DNA of 64,000 bases from Neobittarella massiliensis (ex Bilen et al. 2018) (GTDB lineage: Bacteria > Bacillota > Clostridia > Oscillospirales > Ruminococcaceae), in the NCBI RefSeq assembly GCF_900289145.1, contig NZ_OKQO01000004.1, positions 266,349-330,348 on the forward strand, read 5' to 3'. A program made the position numbers and the translations under genes. The stretch's first letter is position 1; each line of letters opens with the position of its first letter. Positions 36,402-43,859 of the stretch are shown piece after piece. The notes under the pieces were generated by a model. It worked only from the letters and a program-made list of their open reading frames with translations, was not told where the DNA came from and did not search any database.

Positions 36402-36862
36402 CTTTTTGCGCAATAGGTCACCCGAAATTCAGGTAAAGATAAGACCCACCCTCCCGCCAGGCAGCGCAAAAAGTGTAAGAACAGCTCTCGGAACACAGTT
36501 CCGCGCGCCGCGAAGCGGCAGCGCTGTTCTTACAGCCACAGGGTCGATTTGAGAGTGAGCTTTTTGCGCAATAGGTCACCCAAAATACAGGAAAAAGATA
36601 AGACCTATCCTCCCGCCGGGCAGCGCAAAAGTGTAAAAACAGCTCTCGGAACACAGTTCCTCGCACCGCGAAGCGGCAGCGCTGTTCTTACGGTCACAGG
36701 GCCGATTCAAGGGTGGGCTTTTTGCGCAATAGGTCACCCAAAATACAGGTAAAGATAAGACCTACCCTCCCGTTAGGCAGCGCAAAAAGTGTAAGAACAG
36801 CTCTCGAAACACAGTTCCTCGCGCCGCGAAACAGCAGCGCTGTTCTTGTGGCTGACGATACG
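36401..36862 (+). repeat. Three tandem 158-bp structured repeats
   Basis: Copies begin at 36401, 36559 and 36717, each with GCTTTTTGCGCAATAGGTCA; the third is slightly truncated. Each holds two foldable parts. The first is a stem CTTTTTGCGC/GCGCAAAAAG (36402-36411 with 36464-36473 in copy 1). The second is a three-way junction closed by GTAAGAACAGC/GCTGTTCTTAC (36475-36485 with 36523-36533), with inner hairpins GGAAC/GTTCC and CCGC/GCGG. Some copies vary inside loops while stems stay mostly paired. No copy elsewhere in this window. Short open frames across them are not convincing genes. Confidence 0.9.
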
Positions 36863-36998
36863 CTTTTTGGCGAAAAATTGGATATTTTCCATCACATCCT
36901 AGTGTAAAAAAGATCTCAGCGCCGATATCGGCATTTCGCGCAGGCAGAGCCAGGCGGGCAGCCGTCTGGCTCTACGCTGCGGCCAAAGGAGAGAGAAC

Positions 36999-37664
36999 GT
37001 GAACTTAGACTTTAGTGTCATTCCCAAATACATGCCGCTGTTTTTTAAGTCCATCGGCATGACCTTACAGATCACCGGCCTGTCCCTACTGTTGGGCTTT
37101 GTCATCGCCATTCCGCTCACGCTGTGCAAGATATCGCGCAGCAGAGTGTTGCGGGGCATCGCCTACTTCTACACCTCCATATTCCGCGGTGTTCCCCAGC
37201 TGGTGCAGCTGTTTTTGGTGTACTTTGCCGTCCCCCAGCTATTTGCCTACAAGATCACCGCCATGCAGGCCAGCGTATTGGCTTTTGCCTGCAACTCGGC
37301 CGCCTTTTTGTCAGAGAACCTGCGCGGTGGTATCCAGGCAGTAGATGCGGGTCAGCGCGAGGCGGCCATCGCTCTGGGGGTACCCTATCCGCGTATGATG
37401 TGCGATATCATCTTTCCCCAGGCGATCAAGAGCACACTGCCCAGCGTCATCAACGAGATCATCAACCTGCTCAAAGGTACTTCGCTGGTGGCCACCATCG
37501 GTCTGGTAGATATTATGCGCACCGCCCAGCTGGTAATGAACTCCACCTATAAGGCGTTTGAACCACTCTTGGTATCGGCGCTCATCTACTACATCATCGT
37601 CATGCTGCTGACGCTGCTGGCCCACCTGGTTGAGAGGAAGGTACATAAGAGTGATAAGCGTTAA
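36999..37664 (+). CDS. Polar amino-acid ABC transporter permease
   Basis: 221 aa with about five membrane helices. GTG start with AAGGAGAGAG upstream. The HisM/GlnP-type family motif is seen in FRGVPQLVQLFLVYF and in the EAA loop REAAIALGVPYPRMMCDIIFPQAIKS, which contacts the ATPase. Only one permease is encoded, so it presumably forms a homodimer. The ATPase start overlaps its end. Confidence 0.93.
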   Translation: MNLDFSVIPKYMPLFFKSIGMTLQITGLSLLLGFVIAIPLTLCKISRSRVLRGIAYFYTSIFRGVPQLVQLFLVYFAVPQLFAYKITAMQASVLAFACNSAAFLSENLRGGIQAVDAGQREAAIALGVPYPRMMCDIIFPQAIKSTLPSVINEIINLLKGTSLVATIGLVDIMRTAQLVMNSTYKAFEPLLVSALIYYIIVMLLTLLAHLVERKVHKSDKR

Positions 37665-38373
37665 AAATATCTATAAGGAATTTGGCGCGCTGGAGGTGCT
37701 CAAAGGCGTGTCGCTGGATATCCACAAAGGGGAGATCGTGGCGATCATCGGTCCCTCCGGGTCGGGAAAATCCACCTTGCTGCGGTGCATGAATTTGCTC
37801 GAAAAGCCATCTGGCGGCTCAATTTTTATCGACGGGCAAGATATCACCCAGAAAAAAGTAGACCTGATGTCGGTGCGCGAAAAGGTGGGGATGGTATTCC
37901 AGCACTTTAACCTCTTTCCCCACATGACCGTGTTGGGCAACATGACATATGCCCCCCGCAAAGTAAAAAAAGTGCCGCCCAAACAGGCCGAGAAAAAGGC
38001 GCTGCAGCTGCTGGCGCAGGTTGGACTGCCCGACAAGGCCAACGTGTACCCCGATACGCTTTCTGGCGGGCAGAAGCAGCGGGTGGCCATCGCCCGTGCG
38101 CTGGCCATGGACCCGGAAGTCATCCTGTTCGATGAGCCCACCAGCGCCCTGGATCCCGAGATGGTAAAAGAGGTGTTGGGAGTCATCAAAAATCTGGCCG
38201 ATACCGGCATCACGATGGTACTAGTGACCCACGAGATGGGCTTTGCCCGGGAACTGGCCGACCGCATCTGCTTTTTAGACGAAGGCATATTGGTGGAGGA
38301 CGCGCCGCCCGATGTGTTTTTCTCCACCCCCAAATCTGACCGCGCCCGTGTGTTTTTAGAGAAGGTGCTCTAA
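37651..38373 (+). CDS. Polar amino-acid ABC transporter ATPase
   Basis: 240 aa, GlnQ/HisP type. GTG at 37651 overlaps the permease end by 14 bp, with GAGGAAGG upstream. Walker A GPSGSGKST, Q-loop VFQHFNLFPHMTV, signature LSGGQKQRVAIARAL, Walker B VILFDEPTSALDPE and switch His LVTHEMGFA are all intact. Confidence 0.95.
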   Translation: MISVKNIYKEFGALEVLKGVSLDIHKGEIVAIIGPSGSGKSTLLRCMNLLEKPSGGSIFIDGQDITQKKVDLMSVREKVGMVFQHFNLFPHMTVLGNMTYAPRKVKKVPPKQAEKKALQLLAQVGLPDKANVYPDTLSGGQKQRVAIARALAMDPEVILFDEPTSALDPEMVKEVLGVIKNLADTGITMVLVTHEMGFARELADRICFLDEGILVEDAPPDVFFSTPKSDRARVFLEKVL

Positions 38374-38403
38374 CAGCACCTCACGATAGAGAGGACGACC
38401 TAT

Positions 38404-39270
38404 ATGCAAGCTGTAAAATGGCCCCACGGCTGCAAGAGCGCGGCCATGTTTACTTTTGACCTCGACGGCGACATCATCTGGCAAAACATGTCGTCTGACG
38501 AGCCCAACGCCGATAAACTCATCCGCGCACGCTCGGTGGGCCAGTACGGCCCTAACCGCTGTGTGGATATGATCCTGGATCTGCTCGACAAGTACGGGGT
38601 AAAGGCCACTTTTTTCGTTCCCGGCTACGTAGCCGAGCACAATCCCGCAGTTGTGAAAAAAATACATGCCGCCGGCCATGAGATCGGCAATCACGGCTAT
38701 ACCCACGAGCGCTTTGTGGAAAAAACGCGGGAGGAGCAGATCGAGATCATCGAAAAGACCCAGAAGATCATCAAAGATATCACCGGCACGGCGCCGGTGG
38801 GCTTTCGCACCCCGTCGGGCGATTGGGCGGTAGACACCCCCTACCTGCTGGAGGAGCGGGGCTTTTCCTACTCCAGTTCCATGCGCGGCGACGACCGGCC
38901 CTACCGCACCGTGCTCGATGGCCGGGTAACCGACTTTATCGAGATTCCCTCCAAGTGGGAACTGGACGATTATGTGGCGCAGGCCTACAATATCTATCCG
39001 GCTGAACCGGCAGGCCTCGACCGCATCTCCTGTTACCGCAATGTACAGCAAAATTACCTGGCCGAATTTGCCGGTTACCACCGCTATGGGCTGTGTATCT
39101 CTTTCCTCATGCACCCACAGATATCCGGCGCACCGGGCCGCAATCAGATATTGGAAGAGATACTCAGAGAAGTCACCAGCCACCAAGACGTATGGGTGGC
39201 TACCGGCAGCCAGATCGCCGACTGGTGGCGGCAGACATACCCGGCCAGAGCAGTAGGGAGGGATAGATAA
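38404..39270 (+). CDS. Polysaccharide-deacetylase-superfamily hydrolase, copy 1
   Basis: 288 aa. The sequence resembles the HpPgdA/allantoinase (PuuE)/cyclic-imidase branch, not the classic NodB branch. Metal and catalytic residues are present: FDLDGD (D19, D21), NHGYTHERF, FRTPSGDW, RGDDRPY, IPSKWELDD and a late FLMHPQ. That branch includes enzymes that open cyclic ureides and imides as well as an unusual peptidoglycan deacetylase. No signal peptide is seen, so it is cytosolic. Placement after a hydantoin-racemase-like gene and an amino-acid importer favours a small cyclic substrate. Confidence 0.85.
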   Translation: MQAVKWPHGCKSAAMFTFDLDGDIIWQNMSSDEPNADKLIRARSVGQYGPNRCVDMILDLLDKYGVKATFFVPGYVAEHNPAVVKKIHAAGHEIGNHGYTHERFVEKTREEQIEIIEKTQKIIKDITGTAPVGFRTPSGDWAVDTPYLLEERGFSYSSSMRGDDRPYRTVLDGRVTDFIEIPSKWELDDYVAQAYNIYPAEPAGLDRISCYRNVQQNYLAEFAGYHRYGLCISFLMHPQISGAPGRNQILEEILREVTSHQDVWVATGSQIADWWRQTYPARAVGRDR

Positions 39271-39272
39271 AC

Positions 39273-40127
39273 ATGTATACACAGCACCCCAAATGGCCGC
39301 AAAACATCCAGTGCGCAGCCATGATCACCGTCAATCTCGACGCCGAATACTTTTGGCTGCAGCTGGATGAACGGGCGGCCCACATGCCTAAAACGCTTTC
39401 GATGGGCCAGTACGGCATGACGCGCGGACTGGGCCGGTTACTGGATATCTTACAGAGCTTTTCGATCAAGGCGACCTTTTTCGTCCCCGGCATCGTGGCC
39501 GAAAAATATGCCGGCTACATGAAAGACATCGTGTCTGCCGGACACGAGATCGCCTGCCACGGCTATCTGCACGAGAACTTGTCGCTGTTTGACCGCGCCC
39601 AACAGCAAGAACGGCTCAAAAAAGCGGTGGCCGCTATCGAAAAGTACAGTGGCGTTTCGCCTCGCGGTTTTCGTGCCCCCGAGGGGGACCTCACCCTGGA
39701 GACGCTGCAGATCGCCCACAGCTTAGGCATGTGTTATTCCAGCGACCTGAGCGATGACGACCGCCCCTACTTTATGCCGGTAGACGATGCCGGCACCCAA
39801 ATGCTGCAGATACCTATCCAGTGGGCCAACTTCGATTTCCCCTATCTGGCCTTTAACTACCGGCCGGCTTTTCCCACCGGTCAGGGCAGGGTAGCACCTT
39901 ACAGCAGTATGCTCTCGAACTGGAAGGATGAGTTTACCGGCCACTACACCCATCACCTGTGTTACGTCATGCAATTAGATCCCCAAACGATCGGTAACCC
40001 CGGCCGCTCAGCCATACTCGAAGAGTTTTTGACCTTTGTCAAAGATAAGCCCGGGGTGTGGTTTGCTACCGGCAGCGAAATGTACGACTACTGTCGTCAA
40101 AATGAGTCGGAGATCCTGCACCGGTAA
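39273..40127 (+). CDS. Polysaccharide-deacetylase-superfamily hydrolase, copy 2
   Basis: 284 aa, a clear paralogue of the preceding gene, 2 bp downstream with GGGAGGG before the ATG. Shared features are GQYG, IKATFFVPGIVAEKYAG, CHGYLHENL, GFRAPEGDLT, SDDDRPY and MQLDPQ. The first motif reads VNLDAE, so the first aspartate of the DxD pair is Asn21 while Asp23 remains. In HpPgdA the equivalent first Asp is the presumed catalytic base. Copy 2 may be inactive, altered in specificity, or a partner subunit. A very strong terminator follows. Confidence 0.83.
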   Translation: MYTQHPKWPQNIQCAAMITVNLDAEYFWLQLDERAAHMPKTLSMGQYGMTRGLGRLLDILQSFSIKATFFVPGIVAEKYAGYMKDIVSAGHEIACHGYLHENLSLFDRAQQQERLKKAVAAIEKYSGVSPRGFRAPEGDLTLETLQIAHSLGMCYSSDLSDDDRPYFMPVDDAGTQMLQIPIQWANFDFPYLAFNYRPAFPTGQGRVAPYSSMLSNWKDEFTGHYTHHLCYVMQLDPQTIGNPGRSAILEEFLTFVKDKPGVWFATGSEMYDYCRQNESEILHR

Positions 40128-40159
40128 TGGTAAAAAGGTGCTGCTGTCGACAGTCAGCA

Positions 40160-40202
40160 CCAGATAAAAAAGAGCAGCACCGTGCTGCTCTTTTTTATCT
40201 GG
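40160..40202 (+). terminator. Strong terminator ending the argH-deacetylase region
   Basis: Perfect 43-nt palindrome: 21-nt arms 40160-40180 and 40182-40202, with an internal T6 run. Confidence 0.9.
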
Positions 40203-40245
40203 AAGGAAATTTGTGAAAAAGCAAGGTGAAAATAGGAAAATGCCG

Positions 40246-40274
40246 TTGACTTTTTGTTCTGGATACGATAAAAT
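40246..40274 (+). promoter_or_regulatory. Promoter of the tRNA-Pro/tRNA-Tyr transcript
   Basis: TTGACT (40246-40251), 17-bp spacer, TAAAAT (40269-40274), about 50 bp before tRNA-Pro. Confidence 0.8.
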
Positions 40275-40321
40275 TAAAAAGCTGTAGTTACGGCCGTGAG
40301 CTACAACTGCGCACTGTGTAC

Positions 40322-40398
40322 CGAGGCGTAGCTCAGTTTGGTAGAGTGCCTGGTTTGGGACCAGGATGCCGCAGGTTCAAGTCCTGTCGCCTCGACCA
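40322..40398 (+). tRNA. tRNA-Pro (UGG)
   Basis: 77 nt with encoded CCA. Acceptor CGAGGCG/CGCCTCG, anticodon stem CCTGG/CCAGG around TTTGGGA (anticodon TGG), T-loop GTTCAAGTC. Confidence 0.97.
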
Positions 40399-40415
40399 TT
40401 TAAAACCAAATATGC

Positions 40416-40500
40416 GGTGGAGTTCCCGAGTGGCCAAAGGGGGCAGACTGTAAATCTGTTGTCAGTGACTTCGATGGTTCGAATCCATCCTCCACCACCA
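40416..40500 (+). tRNA. tRNA-Tyr (GUA), second identical copy
   Basis: 85 nt, identical over its whole length to the minus-strand tRNA-Tyr at 32831-32915, including the CCA. Flanking sequences differ. Confidence 0.97.
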
Positions 40501-40501
40501 T

Positions 40502-40535
40502 AAAAAAGCCTGTACCCATCGGTACAGGCTTTTTT
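40502..40535 (+). terminator. Terminator of the tRNA-Pro/tRNA-Tyr transcript
   Basis: Perfect 15-bp stem AAAAAAGCCTGTACC and complement, 4-nt loop, ending in T6. Confidence 0.92.
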
Positions 40536-40637
40536 ATGCATCCAAGTACAAAGTATCTGGCCCAATATATGGTGTGTCGCCACCTGCTTTATATAATAGC
40601 CCCGATAAGATGTGCATCAACACAGAATTTTGGTAGC

Positions 40638-40687
40638 AAAAAGCAGCGCCAATGTGCTCTATTTTAAAGAGCTTTGGCGCTGTTTTT
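40638..40687. terminator. Terminator of the HxlR gene
   Basis: CAGCGCCAA/TTGGCGCTG with inner GCTCT/AGAGC, A run on the left and T run on the right. It lies just after the minus-strand HxlR stop. Confidence 0.8.
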
Positions 40688-40697
40688 ACGAGTTTTT

Positions 40698-41024
40698 CTA
40701 TTTGGCGCTTTTTTGATAATTGAGTCCCCATATCTCCATAGCTTTTATAATGGGACGCATGGATTCCCCCAATTCGCTCAGGGCGTATTCTACCCGGGGT
40801 GGCACTTCGGGATAGGCGGTGCGGGTGACGATCCCGTCGTCTTCCATCGAGCGCAAGCTGTCGGTCAGCACCTTCTGACTGATACCCTCCAGATCCTTGC
40901 GTAGCTCGTTGAATCGCCACGGCCGAGCGAGCAGATTTCTGATGATCAGCAGTTTCCATTTGCTGCCGATCATCTGTACGGTGGTCGCAACGGGGCATGC
41001 AGGCATCTCTGCTTTGGTCAGCAC
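40698..41024 (-). CDS. HxlR-family transcriptional regulator
   Basis: 108 aa, one winged-helix domain. CPVATTVQMIGSKWKLLIIRNLL (about 10-32) and RFNELRKDLEGISQKVLTDSLR are diagnostic. GTG start with AAGGAGG upstream. Members bind as dimers and often sense electrophiles or redox state through the N-terminal Cys, here Cys10. It is divergent from the ACGX-peptide operon, with a palindrome between them, so it is the probable regulator of that operon. Confidence 0.9.
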   Translation of the reverse strand: MLTKAEMPACPVATTVQMIGSKWKLLIIRNLLARPWRFNELRKDLEGISQKVLTDSLRSMEDDGIVTRTAYPEVPPRVEYALSELGESMRPIIKAMEIWGLNYQKSAK

Positions 41025-41076
41025 AATGAATACCTCCTTAAATAGCTGTTAGATCAAAATATAATGTTACATGCCT

Positions 41077-41106
41077 ATTATACGATACTACTCTATTTGC
41101 GTGTAA
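41077..41106 (-). promoter_or_regulatory. Promoter of the HxlR gene
   Basis: Minus strand TTACAC (41106-41101), 18-bp spacer, TATAAT (41082-41077). An imperfect inverted repeat with 11-nt arms (41104-41114 and 41127-41137) overlaps the -35 side. Confidence 0.6.
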
Positions 41107-41172
41107 GCAGTATTGTAAAATTTTTTAATACCGCTTATATTTTTGACCTCTATAAGCCCGAGGCGGCGCAAA

Positions 41173-41200
41173 AGTCACCTCAAGGTAACTGTGTTATAAA
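41173..41200 (+). promoter_or_regulatory. Probable HxlR operator and RiPP promoter
   Basis: AGTCACCT-CA-AGGTAACT (41173-41190) is an 18-bp palindrome with one mismatch. It covers the -35 region of an extended -10 promoter, TG-T-TATAAA (TATAAA at 41195-41200). This suggests HxlR control of the peptide operon. Confidence 0.55.
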
Positions 41201-41305
41201 AAAGTGCGTACTTGTGACCGAAAAATAAAATCGTACAATTAGAATTACAGAGAGCAAAACAGCAACAGCAACAGCACTCTGAATACAAAAGTGGAGGTCA
41301 CAGTT

Positions 41306-41521
41306 ATGGCACTCTCAAACATCTTTGGATGGAACGAAAAAGAAACGGTATCTTCCGCCTGCGGTGCAGCAGATAGGCCGGAGGAAAGTCCCGCCGCCTG
41401 CGGTACCGCCTGTGGCGCCGGCGACAGACCTGCCGAAGCACCTGCCGCCTGTGGCGCGGCGGACAAGCCGGAAGAAAAGCCCACTGCCTGTGGGGCGGCT
41501 TGCGGCGCTGGCGACAAGTAG
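41306..41521 (+). CDS. ACGX-repeat RiPP precursor peptide
   Basis: 71 aa. GGAGGT sets the ATG at 41306. The leader is about 17 residues (ALSNIFGWNEKETVSS). The core has six cysteines, all in ACG[A/T] motifs: C19, C32, C36, C49, C62, C66. The second half repeats the first with a period of exactly 30 residues. Pro/Glu-rich spacers (RPEESP, KPEEKP) separate the motifs. This agrees with the bioinformatically defined ACGX-repeat targets of radical SAM/SPASM enzymes, as I recall that family. The modified product is unknown to me. Radical chemistry on Cys or neighbouring residues, such as thioether links, is plausible. Confidence 0.9.
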   Translation: MALSNIFGWNEKETVSSACGAADRPEESPAACGTACGAGDRPAEAPAACGAADKPEEKPTACGAACGAGDK

Positions 41522-41537
41522 CTTGTTCCATCGACCC

Positions 41538-41565
41538 GTTCCCGGTGTATATCTTCGCCGGGAAC
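41538..41565 (+). promoter_or_regulatory. Stem-loop between precursor and maturase genes
   Basis: Perfect 8-bp stem GTTCCCGG/CCGGGAAC with a 12-nt loop and no T tract. It could stabilise the precursor mRNA or reduce read-through into the maturase gene. Confidence 0.5.
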
Positions 41566-41619
41566 TCAGAATTGCAAATCGGCCTGTCCGATCTTATATA
41601 AAGTGAGGATGCATCAAGT

Positions 41620-42651
41620 ATGAAACAGTATTTTGCCTTTCAGTGGCACATCACCGATGCCTGCGACCAGCGCTGTAAACACTGCTATATCTTTTCAGAG
41701 GACACCCGCAAAGAGCCAGAGGCTATGAGCTGGCGGCAAATGCAGGACACGTTTTACAACTGCCTCGACTTTTGCAGAGTCTACGACCGGCTCCCGTACT
41801 TTTATCTCACGGGCGGCGATCCGATCCTGCACCCAGATTTTTGGAAGCTGCTGGCACTGATAAAGGAACACGATATCCCATTTACCATCCTCGGCAACCC
41901 GTTCCACTTGACCGATGCAGTTTGTCAAAAACTGCGAGAATACGGTTGCCAGAAATATCAACTCTCCATCGACGGCATGCGCCAGACCCACGATTGGTTC
42001 CGCAAGCCCGGTTCTTTCGACTGTACGCTCGAAAAGATCGCCTGCATTAAAAAAGCGGGTATGCGCGCGGTGATCATGACGACTGTATCGGGGACGAACA
42101 TCAGCGAGGTGCCCGACATAATCGATACGGTCGTAGCGGCGGGGGCAGACATCTTCGCCTTTGCCCGCTACTGCCCTACAAGCGAGGAAAAAGACACAGG
42201 CATGACCCCGCAGCAGTACCGGCAATTACTCGATACCTGCTACAAAAAGTTCCAGGCCTACGAAGCTGCCGGCTGCACGACTTATTTTAACAAAAAGGAC
42301 CACCTCTGGACCCTCTATGAATACGAAAGAGGCATCTTTCAGATCCCAGAGGGTGCCGGGGAAAAGGTGATCTACGGCGGTTGTAACTGTGGCAACTGCC
42401 ATATGACCATCCTGCCGACAGGGGAGATCTACGCCTGCCGCCGCGTGCAAAGCAGCAAAGTCGGCAATGTGTTTGAAGATCGACTCGCCGACGTGTGGAT
42501 CTGTCAGATGGAGACCTACCGCGACTACACCAGGTTTGAAAAATGTTCTAGGTGTGAGCTGCTGCGCTTTTGCCGGGGCTGCCCCGCCGTAGCCAGCGGA
42601 CAAAACGGAAATTTTTATGCCGCCGACCCCCAGTGCTGGAAGGAGGTTTAA
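41620..42651 (+). CDS. Radical SAM/SPASM peptide maturase (ACGX system)
   Basis: 343 aa. The radical SAM cluster motif is CDQRCKHC (C15, C19, C22), followed by YFYLTGGDPILHPDF, a GGE-like SAM-binding motif. The C-terminal SPASM region has many cysteines (CNCGNCHMTILPTGEIYACRR, then CSRCELLRFCRGCPA and a late Cys in DPQCW), enough for auxiliary Fe-S clusters. It would install radical-based modifications in the adjacent Cys-rich peptide. No separate peptide-recognition domain is evident at the N-terminus, where the radical SAM core begins at once. The nitroreductase start follows 4 bp after the stop. Confidence 0.92.
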   Translation: MKQYFAFQWHITDACDQRCKHCYIFSEDTRKEPEAMSWRQMQDTFYNCLDFCRVYDRLPYFYLTGGDPILHPDFWKLLALIKEHDIPFTILGNPFHLTDAVCQKLREYGCQKYQLSIDGMRQTHDWFRKPGSFDCTLEKIACIKKAGMRAVIMTTVSGTNISEVPDIIDTVVAAGADIFAFARYCPTSEEKDTGMTPQQYRQLLDTCYKKFQAYEAAGCTTYFNKKDHLWTLYEYERGIFQIPEGAGEKVIYGGCNCGNCHMTILPTGEIYACRRVQSSKVGNVFEDRLADVWICQMETYRDYTRFEKCSRCELLRFCRGCPAVASGQNGNFYAADPQCWKEV

Positions 42652-42655
42652 ATAG

Positions 42656-43234
42656 GTGCAACTGTTTGAACTGATGAGGTATCGCCGCTCTATCCGCAAG
42701 TATAAAGACCAGCAGATCGCACGATGCGACCTGGAAAAGATCATCGAGGCCGGCCTGTATGCGCCCAGCGCCGGCGGTGGCCAGCGCGCCGCGATTATCG
42801 CCCTTCGCAATCAGGCTCTCTGTCAAAAAGTCGGGCAGCTCAATATCGCCAGATTCGACCGGCAGCAGCTGGCCGGCTCTTACGTCTCTTCCGAGCAGCC
42901 GAGTATCATCGATGACCCCTCCCTCAAAAGTGGATTTTACGGTGCACCGACCGTCTGCATGGTCCTGTGCCCAAAAAACTTTTTATACAGTATCCCCGAC
43001 GCATTTTGCTGTGCAGAAAACATGGTGTTGGCGGCGACAGAGCTGGGCATCTCCTCCTGTATCGTAGCTCGGGGAGAAGATACCTTTGCCGGTGAGGCCG
43101 GTGCTGCGCTCTTGCGGGAGTGGAAAGTACCCGACAGCTATGTTGTGCGGTGCTTTGTTCTGCTCGGTTACTGTGCGGGAGCCTATCCCGCCGCCAAGCC
43201 CCGAAAAGACGGGCGCAGCCTTATCATCGAGTGA
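42656..43234 (+). CDS. Nitroreductase-family flavoprotein of the RiPP operon
   Basis: 192 aa. GTG start with AAGGAGGT upstream. YRRSIRKYKDQQI and KIIEAGLYAPSAGGGQ are the classical FMN-binding N-terminal motifs. CCAENMVLAATELGISSC and LLGYCAG are typical of the C-terminal half. Such enzymes use NAD(P)H-reduced FMN for two-electron redox steps. In RiPP pathways related flavoproteins dehydrogenate azolines. Here it may act on the modified peptide or supply electrons; the role is inferred from position. Confidence 0.88.
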   Translation: MQLFELMRYRRSIRKYKDQQIARCDLEKIIEAGLYAPSAGGGQRAAIIALRNQALCQKVGQLNIARFDRQQLAGSYVSSEQPSIIDDPSLKSGFYGAPTVCMVLCPKNFLYSIPDAFCCAENMVLAATELGISSCIVARGEDTFAGEAGAALLREWKVPDSYVVRCFVLLGYCAGAYPAAKPRKDGRSLIIE

Positions 43235-43244
43235 GGTGGATCTT

Positions 43245-43859
43245 ATGGACGCACAGACCTGTTTAGAAAAATTGCGATACGTGGGAGTACTCAATTTTGC
43301 TACGGTGGGGCTGGATGGAACGCCGCAGGTGCGGTGTATAAGCGCCATCCACTATACACCGGACACGCTTTACTTTTTCACTGCGCGGGGCAAAGAGTTC
43401 TGCCGTGAATTGCTGCGCGATGGGCGGGTGCAGATACTGGCTTTTACCCGTTACAAGGAGATGATCCGCATCTCTGCCAAGGCGGTACCGGTCCCCCGGG
43501 CCGAGCAGAAAAAATATATTGATAGGATCTTTGCCGAGCAGCCCTATCTCTCAAATGTCTATCCCGGCGACACGAGAAAGATCGGGGTCGTATTTGCCGC
43601 TGGCGACCTGCAGATCGAATATTTCGATCTCGGTGTGCGCCCGATCTTTCGGGCGTGTTATACAATCGGCAGCGGTAAACGCAAGCTGCGGGGCTACCGG
43701 ATAACAGACCGCTGTATCCGCTGTGGAAAATGTCTGCGCGTCTGCCCACAGCAGTGCATCCAGACGGGAGCTCCCTACCACATCCAACAGGCGCACTGTC
43801 TGCACTGCGGCAGTTGCTTTGAAAATTGTCCGGTCCAGGCAGTAGAGCGGAGAACTTGA
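43245..43859 (+). CDS. FMN-binding (PNPOx-like) / 2[4Fe-4S] ferredoxin fusion
   Basis: 204 aa. The open frame starts earlier, but GAGGTGG places the ATG at 43245. Residues 1 to about 130 resemble a pyridoxamine-phosphate-oxidase-like split barrel (YVGVLNFATVGLDGTPQVR, LYFFTARGKEF). A two-cluster ferredoxin follows: CIRCGKCLRVC with a distal Cys, then CLHCGSCFENC. It probably passes electrons between a flavin and the radical SAM enzyme's clusters. It is the last gene of the RiPP operon. Confidence 0.88.
   Translation: MDAQTCLEKLRYVGVLNFATVGLDGTPQVRCISAIHYTPDTLYFFTARGKEFCRELLRDGRVQILAFTRYKEMIRISAKAVPVPRAEQKKYIDRIFAEQPYLSNVYPGDTRKIGVVFAAGDLQIEYFDLGVRPIFRACYTIGSGKRKLRGYRITDRCIRCGKCLRVCPQQCIQTGAPYHIQQAHCLHCGSCFENCPVQAVERRT

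Noticed and set aside
36401..36862. CRISPR array
   Set aside because: Units are contiguous 158-bp repeats without unique spacers, and no cas genes are nearby.
36549..36907. Short open frames across the 158-bp repeats
   Set aside because: They arise because the repeat unit itself is open in one frame. They lack start signals, and the sequence is better explained by paired stems.
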